A stretch of DNA of 47,920 nt, taken from positions 1-47,920 of the forward strand of contig JAILRU010000116.1 in NCBI GenBank assembly GCA_024697945.1, in the 5' to 3' direction. Of this stretch, positions 34,530 through 45,100 are shown piece by piece. The position numbers and the translations under genes were made by a program. The first letter of the stretch is position 1. Each line of letters starts with the position of its first letter. The DNA is from Bacteroidaceae bacterium. GTDB lineage: Bacteria > Bacteroidota > Bacteroidia > Bacteroidales > Bacteroidaceae. Below the pieces are notes generated by a model. It was not told the DNA's origin. It ran no database searches and was given only the letters and a program-made list of their open reading frames with translations.

Positions 34530-35309
34530 TTAGTTCTTTGTTAATTTCTGCTTTGCCAGTTTGCCAAGCTTGACCATACGAGTCTTGAAGCGGTTCTGCT
34601 TGAGCCCCTTGTTGGTCATGACCGAGCCAATGCAGTACTTGCTGAACCCGCTTGGCTTGATGCGCAGCTGACGAAGGATGTCGAGAACAGGACTGAAGAC
34701 GTTACCGTCACGCTTGAGCTCGATGATGACCAGCGGCCCGACATTGGCATCATTTCCCGTCTCCATGTTGTGGAACTGCACATCGTAGTCGATGGTCAGA
34801 CGCTCAGTTTTGCCGTAGTTGACGAGCGTAATGCGGTGGAACTGGTTGCGCACTGTGGGGTGGATGTCCGCTATTCCCAGATGCACTTTCTCTTGCAGGA
34901 ACTCCTCGTTTCCACCCTCGCCTGTTATCTGCTGACTGGGTACGGAGACACGCTTCTTCTTTGTCCGTCCGTGGTTATTCTTGGTCTTTATCTCCAGGAA
35001 GGTGTCGTTGCTGTCCATATAAGTCCTGACACGTACCTTCTGCCTTGGCGAACGTCCGTTATGATGGTCCAAATAAAAGCGGTGGTTGTCTGTGTCCCAA
35101 TAGGTTGTCATGTAGTTGGCAATCTTGCTGCCGCTATGGAACTGCGCATAGTATTTGCCCTGCGCCAGCTCCAACAGGCGCGCCAGGTTTTCCTTGTTCG
35201 TCACGAATTTCGTGTCGGTACGGTTCATCAGTCGAATCTCCTTCATCTCTTCCAGCGTGATAGGCTTCAGATTTGTCAGCAATTCTTCTATGCGAGCATC
35301 AATTTCCAT
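34530..35309 (-). CDS. VTC-domain protein, putative polyphosphate polymerase
   Basis: A 259-residue protein with the triphosphate-tunnel (CYTH-like) VTC core: RTDTKF (30-35), YMTTYWDT (66-73), RQKVRVRTY (89-97), EIKTK (106-110) and the basic GRTKKKR stretch. Basic and acidic residues on these strands line the tunnel that binds polyphosphate in yeast Vtc4. The ATG at 35309 is preferred over a frame extending 19 codons upstream, which would enter the promoter. First gene of the five-gene minus-strand operon. Whether it makes polyphosphate or another polymer is not shown by sequence. Confidence 0.87.
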   Translation of the reverse strand: MEIDARIEELLTNLKPITLEEMKEIRLMNRTDTKFVTNKENLARLLELAQGKYYAQFHSGSKIANYMTTYWDTDNHRFYLDHHNGRSPRQKVRVRTYMDSNDTFLEIKTKNNHGRTKKKRVSVPSQQITGEGGNEEFLQEKVHLGIADIHPTVRNQFHRITLVNYGKTERLTIDYDVQFHNMETGNDANVGPLVIIELKRDGNVFSPVLDILRQLRIKPSGFSKYCIGSVMTNKGLKQNRFKTRMVKLGKLAKQKLTKN

Positions 35310-35331
35310 CCTTTTTCTACATTCTACGGGA

Positions 35332-35339
35332 CAAATATA
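35332..35339 (-). promoter_or_regulatory. -7 element for VTC operon
   Basis: The minus strand reads TATATTTG, fitting TAnnTTTG, 22 nt upstream of the VTC ATG. No clear -33 element is seen. Confidence 0.45.
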
Positions 35340-35393
35340 GATTTTTTTGTGCAAATATTGCTGCATAACATTGGTTTTTTAACAAAAAAACTC

Positions 35394-35401
35394 TACTTTT
35401 G
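35394..35401 (+). promoter_or_regulatory. -7 element for frr operon
   Basis: TACTTTTG is a good -7 candidate, with a TTGG at 35371-35374 19 bp upstream. The frr ATG follows at 35474, leaving a leader of about 65 nt that contains a perfect 19-bp tandem duplication. Confidence 0.5.
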
Positions 35402-35423
35402 CTTTGGCAACGCACATAAATAG

Positions 35424-35461
35424 ACAGATAATAAACTATAAAACAGATAATAAACTATAAA
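35424..35461 (+). repeat. Perfect 2 x 19-bp tandem repeat in frr leader
   Basis: ACAGATAATAAACTATAAA occurs at 35424-35442 and immediately again at 35443-35461 without a mismatch, 12 nt before the frr start codon. Confidence 0.9.
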
Positions 35462-35473
35462 ATACGACGAAGT

Positions 35474-36034
35474 ATGATTGATGTAAAAGAGACCCTTGGC
35501 AAAGCCGAGGAGAAAATGGAAGAAACTGTGATGTATCTGGAAGAGACATTAGCACACATCCGTGCTGGCAAGGCCAATGTGAAGATTCTGGATGGTATCC
35601 GTGTTGACAGCTATGGCAGCATGGTGCCCTTGAACCAGGTGGCAGCTGTTGTTGCACCCGACCCTCGCACCATCACCATCAAGCCTTGGGACAAGAGTAT
35701 GTTCCGTCCCATTGAGAAGGCCATCATGGACAGTAACGTGGGTATTACGCCCGAAAACAACGGCGAGATAATCCGTCTTGGCATTCCTCCTTTGACCGAG
35801 GAGCGCCGTAAGCAGCTTGCCAAGCAATGTGGCAAGGAGGGCGAACAGGCCAAGGTGAGCATCCGTAACACGCGCCGCGAGATTATAGAGAAGCTCAAGA
35901 AGGGTATCAAGGACGGGCTCTCCGAAGATATTGAAAAGGATGCCGAAGGCGACATGCAGAAGATGCATGACAAGTTCATCAAGAAAGTGGACGAGTTGCT
36001 CGCAGCCAAGGAGAAGGAAATCATGACCGTCTGA
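35474..36034 (+). CDS. frr: Ribosome recycling factor
   Basis: A 186-residue tRNA-mimic protein that, with EF-G, splits ribosomes after termination. The N-terminal helix ([19 protein letters not shown]), the [20 protein letters not shown] motif, the PLNQVA hinge and the basic C-terminal helix ([13 protein letters not shown]) are all standard, as is the length. The stop codon shares one base with the rsgA start (TGATG at 36032-36036). Confidence 0.98.
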   Translation: MIDVKETLGKAEEKMEETVMYLEETLAHIRAGKANVKILDGIRVDSYGSMVPLNQVAAVVAPDPRTITIKPWDKSMFRPIEKAIMDSNVGITPENNGEIIRLGIPPLTEERRKQLAKQCGKEGEQAKVSIRNTRREIIEKLKKGIKDGLSEDIEKDAEGDMQKMHDKFIKKVDELLAAKEKEIMTV

Positions 36035-36969
36035 TGCACGGTCTCATCATTAAGAACACTGGCAGTTGGTACACCGTCAGGACAGACGATGGTCAGTTGT
36101 TCGACTGCAAGGTAAAAGGCACGTTCCGCCTCAAGGGTATCCGCAGCACGAATCCAGTGGCGGTGGGCGATGTCGTGACCATCACGCCAGGCGATGACGG
36201 ACGGACTGCACTTATAGATTGGATTGAGGACCGCCGCAACTACATTATCCGTCGCGCTTCGAATCTCTCGAAACAGAGCCACATCATTGCCGCCAACGTT
36301 GATATGGCAGCACTTGTAGTCACTGTTGCGCATCCCGAGACGAGCACAACCTTCATCGACCGCTTCTTGGCAAGCGCCGAGGCCTACAGGGTGCCAGTCC
36401 TTATCATTTTCAACAAGACAGACCTCTACGATGACGAGGAGAGGAGGCAGATGGATGCGCTCGTCACTCTCTATCGAGCCATAGGCTATACGTGTCTGAC
36501 ATGTTCGGCAATAGACGGTAATGGAATCGTGGAGTTGCGAGAAGCGCTTCTGGACAAGACCACTTTGTTTAGCGGAAACAGTGGTGTAGGGAAAAGTACA
36601 CTACTTAACTTGCTTGTGCCTGAGGCAGATGCCAAGACAGCGGAGATCAGTGTTGCTCATGATACAGGTATGCACACTACAACCTTTTCGGAGATGTTCT
36701 TTTTGCCGCAAGGCGGAGCCATCATTGACACTCCGGGCATCAAGGGCTTTGGCACATTCGATATGGAGCGCGAAGAGGTATCGCATTACTTCCGCGAGAT
36801 ATTCAGGATTTCCGACGATTGCCGCTTTGGTAATTGTACACATACTCACGAGCCAGGCTGTGCCGTGCTCCAGGCAGTAGCGGAAGGACGCATTGCCGAG
36901 AGCCGGTACACCAGCTATCTCTCTATGCTCGAAGACAAGGATGAAGGTAAGTATCGGGCCCCTTCATAA
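36034..36969 (+). CDS. rsgA: Ribosome small-subunit GTPase RsgA
   Basis: A 311-residue circularly permuted GTPase that assists late 30S maturation. An N-terminal OB fold (about 1-70) is followed by the permuted G domain: G4 NKTD (127-130), G1 GNSGVGKST (181-189) and G3 DTPG (232-235). The C-terminal zinc site is Cys263, Cys268, His270 and Cys276. It overlaps frr by one base, giving a translation-related operon. Confidence 0.97.
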   Translation: MHGLIIKNTGSWYTVRTDDGQLFDCKVKGTFRLKGIRSTNPVAVGDVVTITPGDDGRTALIDWIEDRRNYIIRRASNLSKQSHIIAANVDMAALVVTVAHPETSTTFIDRFLASAEAYRVPVLIIFNKTDLYDDEERRQMDALVTLYRAIGYTCLTCSAIDGNGIVELREALLDKTTLFSGNSGVGKSTLLNLLVPEADAKTAEISVAHDTGMHTTTFSEMFFLPQGGAIIDTPGIKGFGTFDMEREEVSHYFREIFRISDDCRFGNCTHTHEPGCAVLQAVAEGRIAESRYTSYLSMLEDKDEGKYRAPS

Positions 36970-36986
36970 ATTATGAATTCTTAATT

Positions 36987-37790
36987 ATGAATTATGAATT
37001 GAATATAATAAAAGTTGGCGGCGGTGTGGTCGAAGACCAGACATCGCTTGCTTCGTTGCTGGGACAGTTTGCTGCATTGAAAGGCCGCAAGGTCTTGGTG
37101 CATGGCGGCGGACGTCTGGCAACTGCAATGGCTGCCAACTTGGGCATAGAGAGCCGTATGGTGGGAGGTCGGCGCATCACCGATGCTCCGATGCTCGAAG
37201 TTGTGACGATGGTCTATGGCGGTTTGGTCAACAAGAACATCGTGGCGGGATTGCAGGCAAAGGGCGTGAAGGCCATTGGCCTGACTGGAGCCGACGGTGA
37301 CGTAATCCGCAGTCACAAACGTCCCTTGAAACGGGTCAAGATGGACGACGGCACGGAGCAGATGGTCGATTTCGGCTTTGTGGGCGACGTTGACCGCGTG
37401 GATGCCCAATTGCTCATTCAACTCATTGAAGGCGATACTGTTCCGGTGATTGCCCCCCTAACCCATGACGGAGAGGGACACATCCTCAATACCAATGCCG
37501 ACACGATTGCTGCATCCGTTGCCTGTGCCCTTGCGGAACATTACGATGTTACCTTGACGTTCTGCTTCGAAAAGCGGGGCGTGCTTCGCAATGCCGATGA
37601 TGAAAACAGTGTCATCCCCTCCATCAACGAAGCACAAGCACACAGCCTCATTGACGAGGGCATCATCGCAGGCGGGATGATTCCGAAGATAGAGAATGCC
37701 TTTGAAGCCATCCATAAAGGAGTTCGAAAAGTCATCATAACGCACTCCGAAAACATTGACGGTTCCCGTGGCACAACGATTAAAAGGTGA
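36987..37790 (+). CDS. argB: Acetylglutamate kinase
   Basis: A 267-residue amino-acid kinase phosphorylating N-acetyl-L-glutamate (or N-succinylglutamate, as in some Bacteroidetes) in arginine synthesis. Motifs: IIKVGGGVV (7-15), LVHGGG (37-42), GGRRITDAPML (60-70), and the C-terminal GGMIPKIENAFEAI. The ATG at 36987 lies within an AATTATGAATT-type intergenic repeat, so the first residues (MNYEL) are repeat-derived. No other arginine genes are in the window. Confidence 0.95.
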   Translation: MNYELNIIKVGGGVVEDQTSLASLLGQFAALKGRKVLVHGGGRLATAMAANLGIESRMVGGRRITDAPMLEVVTMVYGGLVNKNIVAGLQAKGVKAIGLTGADGDVIRSHKRPLKRVKMDDGTEQMVDFGFVGDVDRVDAQLLIQLIEGDTVPVIAPLTHDGEGHILNTNADTIAASVACALAEHYDVTLTFCFEKRGVLRNADDENSVIPSINEAQAHSLIDEGIIAGGMIPKIENAFEAIHKGVRKVIITHSENIDGSRGTTIKR

Positions 37791-37827
37791 AGGAGTGAGA
37801 TAATTTTTCATTATTTTACCTTTCAAG

Positions 37828-37855
37828 TGTAACTTTTTCCGCCCTGAATCGTCTT
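37828..37855 (+). promoter_or_regulatory. ECF-type (autoregulatory) promoter of sigma gene
   Basis: TGTAAC (37828-37833) and CGTCTT (37850-37855) are separated by 16 bp. This matches the GTAAC / CGTC elements generally recognised by ECF sigma factors rather than the primary Bacteroidetes consensus. It lies just upstream of the sigma ATG (37869), suggesting autoregulation. Confidence 0.6.
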
Positions 37856-37868
37856 CATAAGTAGAGAG

Positions 37869-38366
37869 ATGGAAAATATCAGCTTCCGAACCACCGTATT
37901 GCCGCTGGGCGACAAGCTTTACCGCCTAGCTCTCCGCATTACGCTGAACAGGGCAGAGGCCGAGGATGTGGTGCAGGACACACTGCTCAAAGTGTGGGAA
38001 CATCGCAATGAATGGGAGCAGATAAACAATCTCGAGGCTTTCGCTATTGCGACTTGCAGGAATCGAGCACTCGACGTGTTGAAACGTGCTGGTCGCAAGA
38101 CAGCTCCGCTCGACGTGGTTGACAACAGGCAACAGACAGCGGACAACGGACAACAGTCGTTGGAGGCTCGTGAACAACTCTCTCTCGTACGCAGACTCAT
38201 GGACGGCTTGCCAGAAGTGCAGCGCGCCATCATGCTGATGCGCGATATCGAAGGCCAGACCTACCAGGAAATAGCTCAGGTGCTGGACATCAGCGAGACA
38301 CAAGTAAAGGTCTATCTGCACCGCGCCCGAACTAAAGTGAAAAAGGGATTAGAGATTAAAGATTAG
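37869..38366 (+). CDS. ECF sigma-70 family RNA polymerase factor
   Basis: A 165-residue alternative sigma factor with region 2 at about 12-75 (RAEAEDVVQDTLLKVWEHR) and region 4 at about 102-160 (LPEVQRAIMLMRDIEG, YQEIAQVLDISETQVKVYLHRARTKVKK). The linker between them includes DNRQQTADNGQQS (85-97), encoded by a CAACAGACA-type repeat that looks like an intergenic element. An ECF-type promoter lies directly upstream. The next gene has the layout of an anti-sigma factor. Confidence 0.93.
   Translation: MENISFRTTVLPLGDKLYRLALRITLNRAEAEDVVQDTLLKVWEHRNEWEQINNLEAFAIATCRNRALDVLKRAGRKTAPLDVVDNRQQTADNGQQSLEAREQLSLVRRLMDGLPEVQRAIMLMRDIEGQTYQEIAQVLDISETQVKVYLHRARTKVKKGLEIKD
38121..38157 (+). repeat. CAACGGACAACAG-type repeat inside sigma gene
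   Basis: A low-complexity stretch of alternating CAACA/GGACAAC units lies in frame within the linker between sigma regions 2 and 4. It resembles intergenic repeats of Bacteroidetes and has invaded, or been retained in, coding sequence. Confidence 0.6.
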
Positions 38367-38402
38367 GGAGAAACTCTTCATTCTTAATTCATAATATATA
38401 AT

Positions 38403-38909
38403 ATGGATTATAAATACATAGAACAACTGTTGGAGCGTTACTGGGAGTGCCAGACGACGCTTGAAGAGGAAGCAATCCTTCGTACTTTCTTCCGTCAGGA
38501 GGATGTACCTGCAAGCTTGCTTCCCTATCGTCAGCTTTTCATTGAAGAGGATGAAATGGCCGACGAGCATCTGCCTGAAGGTTTTGCCGACAGGATGCTC
38601 CGCCTTGTTGATGAGAAAACCTCTCCCCTCGAAGGAGGGTCGGAAGAGGGCTATGTTTGTAAGGCTCGTCGCATGACCGTCATTCATCGCTTGCGTCCCT
38701 TCTATCGGGCAGCAGGTCTCATTGCTATCATGCTTACCATTGGCAATGCCGCATATCAGAGCTTCATTGATGAGGATTCCGAAGCTACGCCGGTAGCAGA
38801 AAGTGTCGTCGATGACAGCTTGCAGCACATCACCATAGGCAGTCCTGAGCAGCAGTCAGCAAAGCTCGATATACAGCCGGCGGACACGCTCGACGCATTC
38901 ACCAGATAA
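38403..38909 (+). CDS. Putative anti-sigma factor, single-pass membrane protein
   Basis: A 168-residue protein with an acidic N-terminal cytoplasmic half (MDYKYIEQLLERYWECQTTLEEEAILRTFF, 1-30), one transmembrane helix at about 103-120 (AAGLIAIMLTIGNAAY) and a short external tail. Small proteins of this shape directly downstream of ECF sigma genes are usual in Bacteroidales and probably restrain the sigma factor; this is inferred from position. Residues 73-83 (TSPLEGGSEEG) are encoded by a palindromic repeat. Confidence 0.7.
   Translation: MDYKYIEQLLERYWECQTTLEEEAILRTFFRQEDVPASLLPYRQLFIEEDEMADEHLPEGFADRMLRLVDEKTSPLEGGSEEGYVCKARRMTVIHRLRPFYRAAGLIAIMLTIGNAAYQSFIDEDSEATPVAESVVDDSLQHITIGSPEQQSAKLDIQPADTLDAFTR
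38620..38650 (+). repeat. Palindromic repeat inside anti-sigma-like gene
   Basis: CCTCTCCCCTC at 38620-38630 pairs with GAGGG and GAGGG stretches at 38635-38650, forming a hairpin of the type dispersed between genes in many Bacteroidetes. Here it is in frame and encodes TSPLEGGSEEG. Confidence 0.6.
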
Positions 38910-39011
38910 TCATTTATGCTTTTTAAATAACATCTGCTTAACTAAACAATCAATAAAACAGTCAATTGCTGGAATTACAGCTTTCTCTTAAAGCAAAAGC
39001 TAACAGCGAAA

Positions 39012-39042
39012 AAAAGGAGCAGCCGTGAGGTTGCTCCTTTTT
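39012..39042. terminator. Bidirectional terminator
   Basis: AAAAGGAGCAGCC and GGTTGCTCCTTTT form a 13-bp stem with one G-T pair and a GTGA loop. A-rich and T-rich flanks let it work on both strands, ending the sigma operon and possibly the convergent BspA-like gene. The rest of the 38910-39132 spacer holds only a direct repeat of the BspA gene end. Confidence 0.8.
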
Positions 39043-39058
39043 AGTGTAGTAAGTGAGG

Positions 39059-39079
39059 TCACTTAATCGCGACCTTGAC
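39059..39079 (-). repeat. Direct copy of the 3' end of the BspA-like gene
   Basis: The 21 bp at 39059-39079 are identical to 39133-39153, the stop and last codons (VKVAIK) of the giant gene. Read on the minus strand the copy continues ESDLDEVKVAIK and a stop, so it could be the remnant of a second related C-terminus. Confidence 0.7.
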
Positions 39080-39132
39080 TTCGTCGAGGTCGCTCTCGCT
39101 CGGCATAGCTCAAATATGATTTGGCTCTGCTC

Positions 39133-42100
39133 TCACTTAATCGCGACCTTGACAGACCTTTCACCAATCTTCACGATGGCGATAGATCCGGGCTGAAGCG
39201 AAGTGGATATGGTGGTACTACCATCCTTCTCAACAATGGTAGAGCCGTACTTCTTACCATCAATACCGTAGATGGCAATCGGAGTGCCTTCGGCAGCTCC
39301 CTGAATTGTGATAGTGCCGCCTTGCGACTGTATCAGTACAGGCACGGCCTTCACCTCCATAACGGCATCTTCGTCAATAATACCTTCCATATCTGGATGC
39401 TGTTCTATCCAGCAGAGGGTGGCTGTGACTACATCACTATTGCTGTAGCCCTCCTTTGCGGCATAGACACTAATGTAGTAGGTGGCTGTGAGTTTTATCT
39501 TATTGCTGACGCCACTCTTCACATCTTCGTCTTTTATTTCATAATAGAACTTCACATCTTCTGTGTCACAATAGAAGTTCAACTCTCCATTGGCATAGGT
39601 GATAGTAGGTGTAGCACATACCTTTCCTCCGAAAGAGATAATTGTTCCAAAGCTACTCCATGGTGCAGTGGCCTTATAGGTATCTACAGTACCATCTGGC
39701 ACATAAAGTGTTGCAAGAGCGATAGGCGCTTCGTTGAAAGCACTGCTATTCGTTCTGGGTACTTCTTCCGCATAGCAATAGACTTCTGTTAGTCCGCATT
39801 CACGGAAGGCATTGCTGCCAATGTTCGTCATGCTGCTGGGAATGGAGACTACAGCCAGGTTGGTGCAGGCACGGAAGGCATAGCTGCTGATGCTGGTCAC
39901 ACCCTCAGGGATAGTGATGGAAGTCAGACCGCTGCAATACTCAAAAGCATAGCTGCCGATGCTGGTCACACTACTGGGGATGACGGTGCTCTTACAGCCG
40001 ACAATCAATGTGTTTGTAGCTGTTTCGATAATTGCATCGCAGTTATTGCGAGAATCGTAGGTGGTATTCCCCTCTTTCACTATGATGGATGTCAAGCTGC
40101 CGCAATCCGAGAAAGCATGGTAGCTAATGGAGGTCACTCCACTGCCGATGGTGAGGGAGGTCAGACCACGGCAACCATAGAAGGCACCGCCGCCAATAGA
40201 AGTCACGCTATTGGGGATAATGACGGATGTCAGGCCGTGGCACCAAGAGAAGGCATATTCGCCAATGCTCAACACGGTGTTGGGTATGGTGACGGAGGTT
40301 ATACCGCTGCAATTATAGAATGTATAGGAGCTGATGCTTGTGACGGTACAACCCTTCGCCGTTTCCGGAATGGTGACACTGCCCGTGGTCGTCTTGTCTA
40401 TGGCAGCTGAAGAACTTGTTCCTTCCACTTGGCAAGTCTTGTTCTTGGCATTAATGACCTTGAACACCATGATGACACCTTCTACGGTCTTGTCCGTGAA
40501 TATCTCACCGTCCTTCATCTCTTTCTCCACGATGTACATGAAGTTATTCCAGCCGTCAGTATTCTGATATATCGGTTTAGTGCCGGCGGGAACGGTGACG
40601 GTGGCGTTCTGGTAAGTGTTGGTGCTGAACGTGTTATTGCTGATGGCGAAGGGCTCATCGAGGTTCGAGGTAATGGTCATGAGGGACGTACAACCGCTGA
40701 AGGCAGCTTCGCCAATGCTGGTCATATTCTCATGGATGATGAGGGCGGTCAGACCCGTACAATCCGAGAAAGCTCTCTCTCCGATACTCGTCACGCTGGC
40801 TGGGATGGTGGTATTCTTGCAGCCTCTTATCAACGTGTTGGTCTGAGTCTCGATGAGGGCATTGCAGCTGTTGCGGGAATCATACACCGTGTTTCTGCTG
40901 CCGACAGAGATAGAGGTCAGGCCGCTGCAACCGTCGAAGGCATAAATTCCGATATTTGTCACAGCGTTGGGGATGGTGATGGAGGTCAGGCCTGTGCAAC
41001 CCAAGAAGGCTCTCTCGCCGATGCTCGTCACGCTGTTGGGGATGGAGACAGAGGTCAGACCGGTGCAACCCGCGAAGGCTGAGTTGGCAATGCTTATGAC
41101 AGAGAAATTGTCCACGCCTTCCGGAATGGTAACACTGCCTGAGGTCGTCTTATCTACAGCAGGTGAAATGACTTGGCAAGTCTTGTCTTGGACACTAATG
41201 ACCTTGAATGTCATTTCGACGCCCTCTGTGGTCTTATACGTAAATACCTCGCCGTCTCTCAGTTCTTTCTCTACAATGTTCACGAATTTCTTCCACCCTG
41301 CCTTAGCCTGATAGAATGTCTTCGTGAAAGCTGGGACGGAGAGAGTGGCATTCTGATAAACGTTGTCATCGAATATGTTGTCATTGATGGCGAAGGGTTC
41401 TCTGATGTCCGAGGTGATGTTCGTGAGCTCCAGACAACCGCTGAAAGCTTCTTCGCCGATGCTGGTCAAACTATTCGGAATATTGATGGCCCTTAGGTAG
41501 GAGTGTCCCTTAAAGGCATACGAACCGATGGCTTTCACAGTTTCCGGTACAACGGTGTTCTGGCAGCCGAAAATCAGCGTATTGTCCGCAGTCCTGACGA
41601 TGGCATTGCAGTTATTGCGGGAATCGTACACCGTGTTGCCGTTGTTGACGTAGATGGCTGTCACACCACTGCAATTTTCGAAGGCACTTCTTCCGATGTT
41701 GGTCACGCTTCTGGGGATGACGATGGAGGTCAGGCCGCTGCAATCAAAGAAGGCATAGGAACCGACACTCGTCACGCTGTTAGGTATGGAGACTGAGGTC
41801 ATGCCGTTGCAGCCGGAGAAAGCGTATGAGCCGATGCTTGTGACAGAATATTCCTTTGCAACTTCCGGAATGGTGACACTGCCTGTGGTCGTCTTGTCTA
41901 TGGCAGGTGATGTGCCTACTCCTTCCACCTGGCAGGTCTTGTTCTGGGCACTGATAACTGTGAACAGCATATCGACACCCTCTATGGTTTGAGCCGTGAA
42001 CACGTCGCCGTCTTCACGTTCTTTCTCCACAAAGTTCACGAAGTTCTTCCAGCCATCGGTAGCCTGATAGAGTTCCTTCGAGTCAGCGGGCACGATGAGC

Positions 42101-45100
42101 GGAGCGTTCGCATAAGTCTCGTCGCTGAACGTGTTGTCGTTGATGGCATAAGGTGTTCTGATTGCCGTTGTCACAACCATAAGGGCAGAACAATCATGGA
42201 AGGCGGCGCTACCTATGCTGGTCACGCTTTCTGGAATGTTGATGGAGGCCAGGTCGGTGCAACCCGAGAAGGCTCTTTCTCCGATGCTCTTCACGTTATA
42301 GGGGATGCTGGTATTCTTACAGCCTCTAATCAACGCGTTTGTCTGAGTCTCAATGAGGGCATTGCAACTGTTGCGGGAATCATACACCGTATTACCGCTG
42401 GCCACGGAGATAGCGGTCAGGCTTCCGCAATTGTCGAGGGCACTCTTCCCGATGGTGGTCACCTTGGCGGGGATGGCAAGGGAAGTCAGGCTCATGCAAC
42501 CCGAGAAGGCTCTCTCGCCGATGGTGGTTACGGAGTTTGGTATGGTGACTGAAGTCATGCCGCTGCAATTCGAGAACGCGTATGCGCTGATGATTATGAC
42601 AGAATATCCCTTCGGGCTTTCCGGGATGGTCACACTGCCTGTGGTGGCTCTGTCTATAGCAGGTGAAGCGCTCGTTCCTTCCACCTGACATGTCTTGTTG
42701 TTGGAGCTAATCACCTTGAACGTCATATAGACACCCTCTGCGGTTTGGAACTTGAAGATATCGCCGTCCTCATGCTCTTTTTCTGCAAACTTAGTGAAGT
42801 TCTTCCAGCCTGCGGTAGCCTGATAGACTTCCGTTGTGGCGGCGGGCACGGTAAGTGTGGCGTTCTGATAGGTGCTATTGCTGAACGTATTGTCATTGAT
42901 GGCGAAAGGCTCCTTCAGGTCCATGATGACGTCCGTGATGCCCGTACAACCCGTGAAGGCTGCTTCGCCGATGCTGGTCATGCCTCTCGGAACGGTGACA
43001 GTCTTCAGGTTAGAGTGACCCTCAAAGGCATACGCTGCGATGGCTTTTACCGTTTCGGGAACGACGGTGTTCTGGCAGCCGAAGAGCAGCGTGTTGTCCG
43101 ACGTCCTGAAGATGGCATCGCAGTTGTCGCGCGAGTCATACACGCTATTCCCGCTCTCAACGGAAATGGAGGTCAGCCCCTTGCAATTGCCGAAGACTCT
43201 CTTACCGATGCTGGTCACCCTGTTGGGAATGGCGAGGGAAGTCAAGCCGCTGCAACCATAGAAAGCCTGGTCGCCGATGCTTGTCACGCTGTTGGAAATG
43301 GAAACAGATGTCAGGCCTGTACAACCCGAGAAGGCATTGGCACCGATGCTCGTCACGGAGAAGCCTCTCGCAAGTTCCGGGATTGTGATGCTGCCCGTGG
43401 TAGCCTTGTCGATGGCAGGTGACATAATCTGGCAAGTCTTGTCTTGGGCACTCACGACCTTGTACCTTATCTTGATTCTCTCAACCGTCTTTGCGGTAAA
43501 TTCATCGCCGTCATGGAACTCAATATTCTCATCCTCCACGATGTTCGTGAAGTTCTTCCAGCCTGCGGTCGTCATGTACAGGTCCTCAGTCTCAATGGGA
43601 ACGGTGAGGGTGGCGTTCTGGTAGGAATAGTTGCTGAACGTATTGTCGCTGATGGCAAAGAGGTCGGTGATGTTCGAGGTGACGTCCGTAAGGGCCGAGC
43701 AGCCGCTGAAGGCTGCATTGCCGATGCTCGTCACACCCTTCGGAATACTGATGGCTTTCAGGTTGGAGTGACCCTCGAAGGCATACGAGCCGATGGCTTT
43801 CAACGTTTCCGGGATGACGGTACTCCTACAGCCCGCAACCAGCGTGTTTGTCGATGTCCTGATGATGGCATTGCAGTTGTCGCGGGAGTCGTAGGTCGAA
43901 TTATCCTCATCCACCTTGATGGAGGTCAGGCTGCGGCAATTGGAGAGAATCTGGTTGCCTATGCTCGTCACGCTGCTGGAGATATTGACGGAGGCCAGGG
44001 CTGTACAGTTGGAGAAGGCCTGGTTGCCGATGCTCGTCACGCGGTCGGAAACAGTGATGGCGGTCACGTTGCTGCAACCGTAGAAAGCAGAGGCGACAAT
44101 GGTCTTGACGGAGAAGCCCTTCGCCACTTCCGGAATGGTGACGCTGCCCGTCGTAGCCTTGTTGATGGCAGGCGTTGTACTATTGCCCTCCACCTGGCAG
44201 GTCTTGTTCTTGGCGCTGATGACCTTGAACGTCATCTCGACACCTTCCGTGGTTTGAGCCGTGAAGAGTTCGCCGTCCTCGCGCTCCCTTTCTGAGATGT
44301 TCGCGAATTTCTTCCAGCCTGCCTTGGCCTCATAGAGCGGCTTCGTGTCTGGCTGAACGACGAGAGTGGCGTTCTCGTACGAGTTGTTCGTGAACGTATT
44401 GTCGCTGATGGCAAAGGGAGTCTTCAGCTTCGAGGTGATGGACATGAGGTTCGTACAGCCACTGAAGGCAGAGCCGCCGATGCCCGTCAGACTTTCGGGG
44501 ATAACGATGGCAGTCAGACCCGTGCAACCAGAGAAAGCCTTCTCAGCGACAGTCGTCACACCAGTCGGGATGGTGGTATTCTTACAACCCCTTATCAGGG
44601 TATTAGACTGCTTCTCGATGATGGCGTTACAATTGTTTCGCGAATCATACACGGTGTTGCTGCTGGAAACGGAAATAGAGGCTAAGCTCTTGCAACCGTC
44701 GAAGGCATCTTCTCCGATGCTCGTCACGCCGCGGGGGATGGTGAGGGAGGTCAGACCCGTGCAACCCGAGAAAGCCTCATCGCCGATGCTTGTCACGTTG
44801 TTAGGCATGGTCACCTTGGTTACGCCCGTACAAGCAGAGAAGGCACCGCTTTCGATGCTCTTGATGGCGAAGCCCTTTGCCGTTTCCGGAATGGTGACGG
44901 TGCCCGTCGTAGCCTTGTTGATGGCAGGAGATACGATTCGGCAGGTCTTGTTCTGGACGCTGGTAACCACCAACGCCAGAGTGACGCCCTCCGCAGTCTT
45001 CACCGTGAAGTCGTCGCCGTCAGCCCAATCCCTTTCCACGATGTTCGCGAAGTTCTGCCAGCCCGACTGGGACTGATAGAGGTCCTTCGTACCGGCGGGA

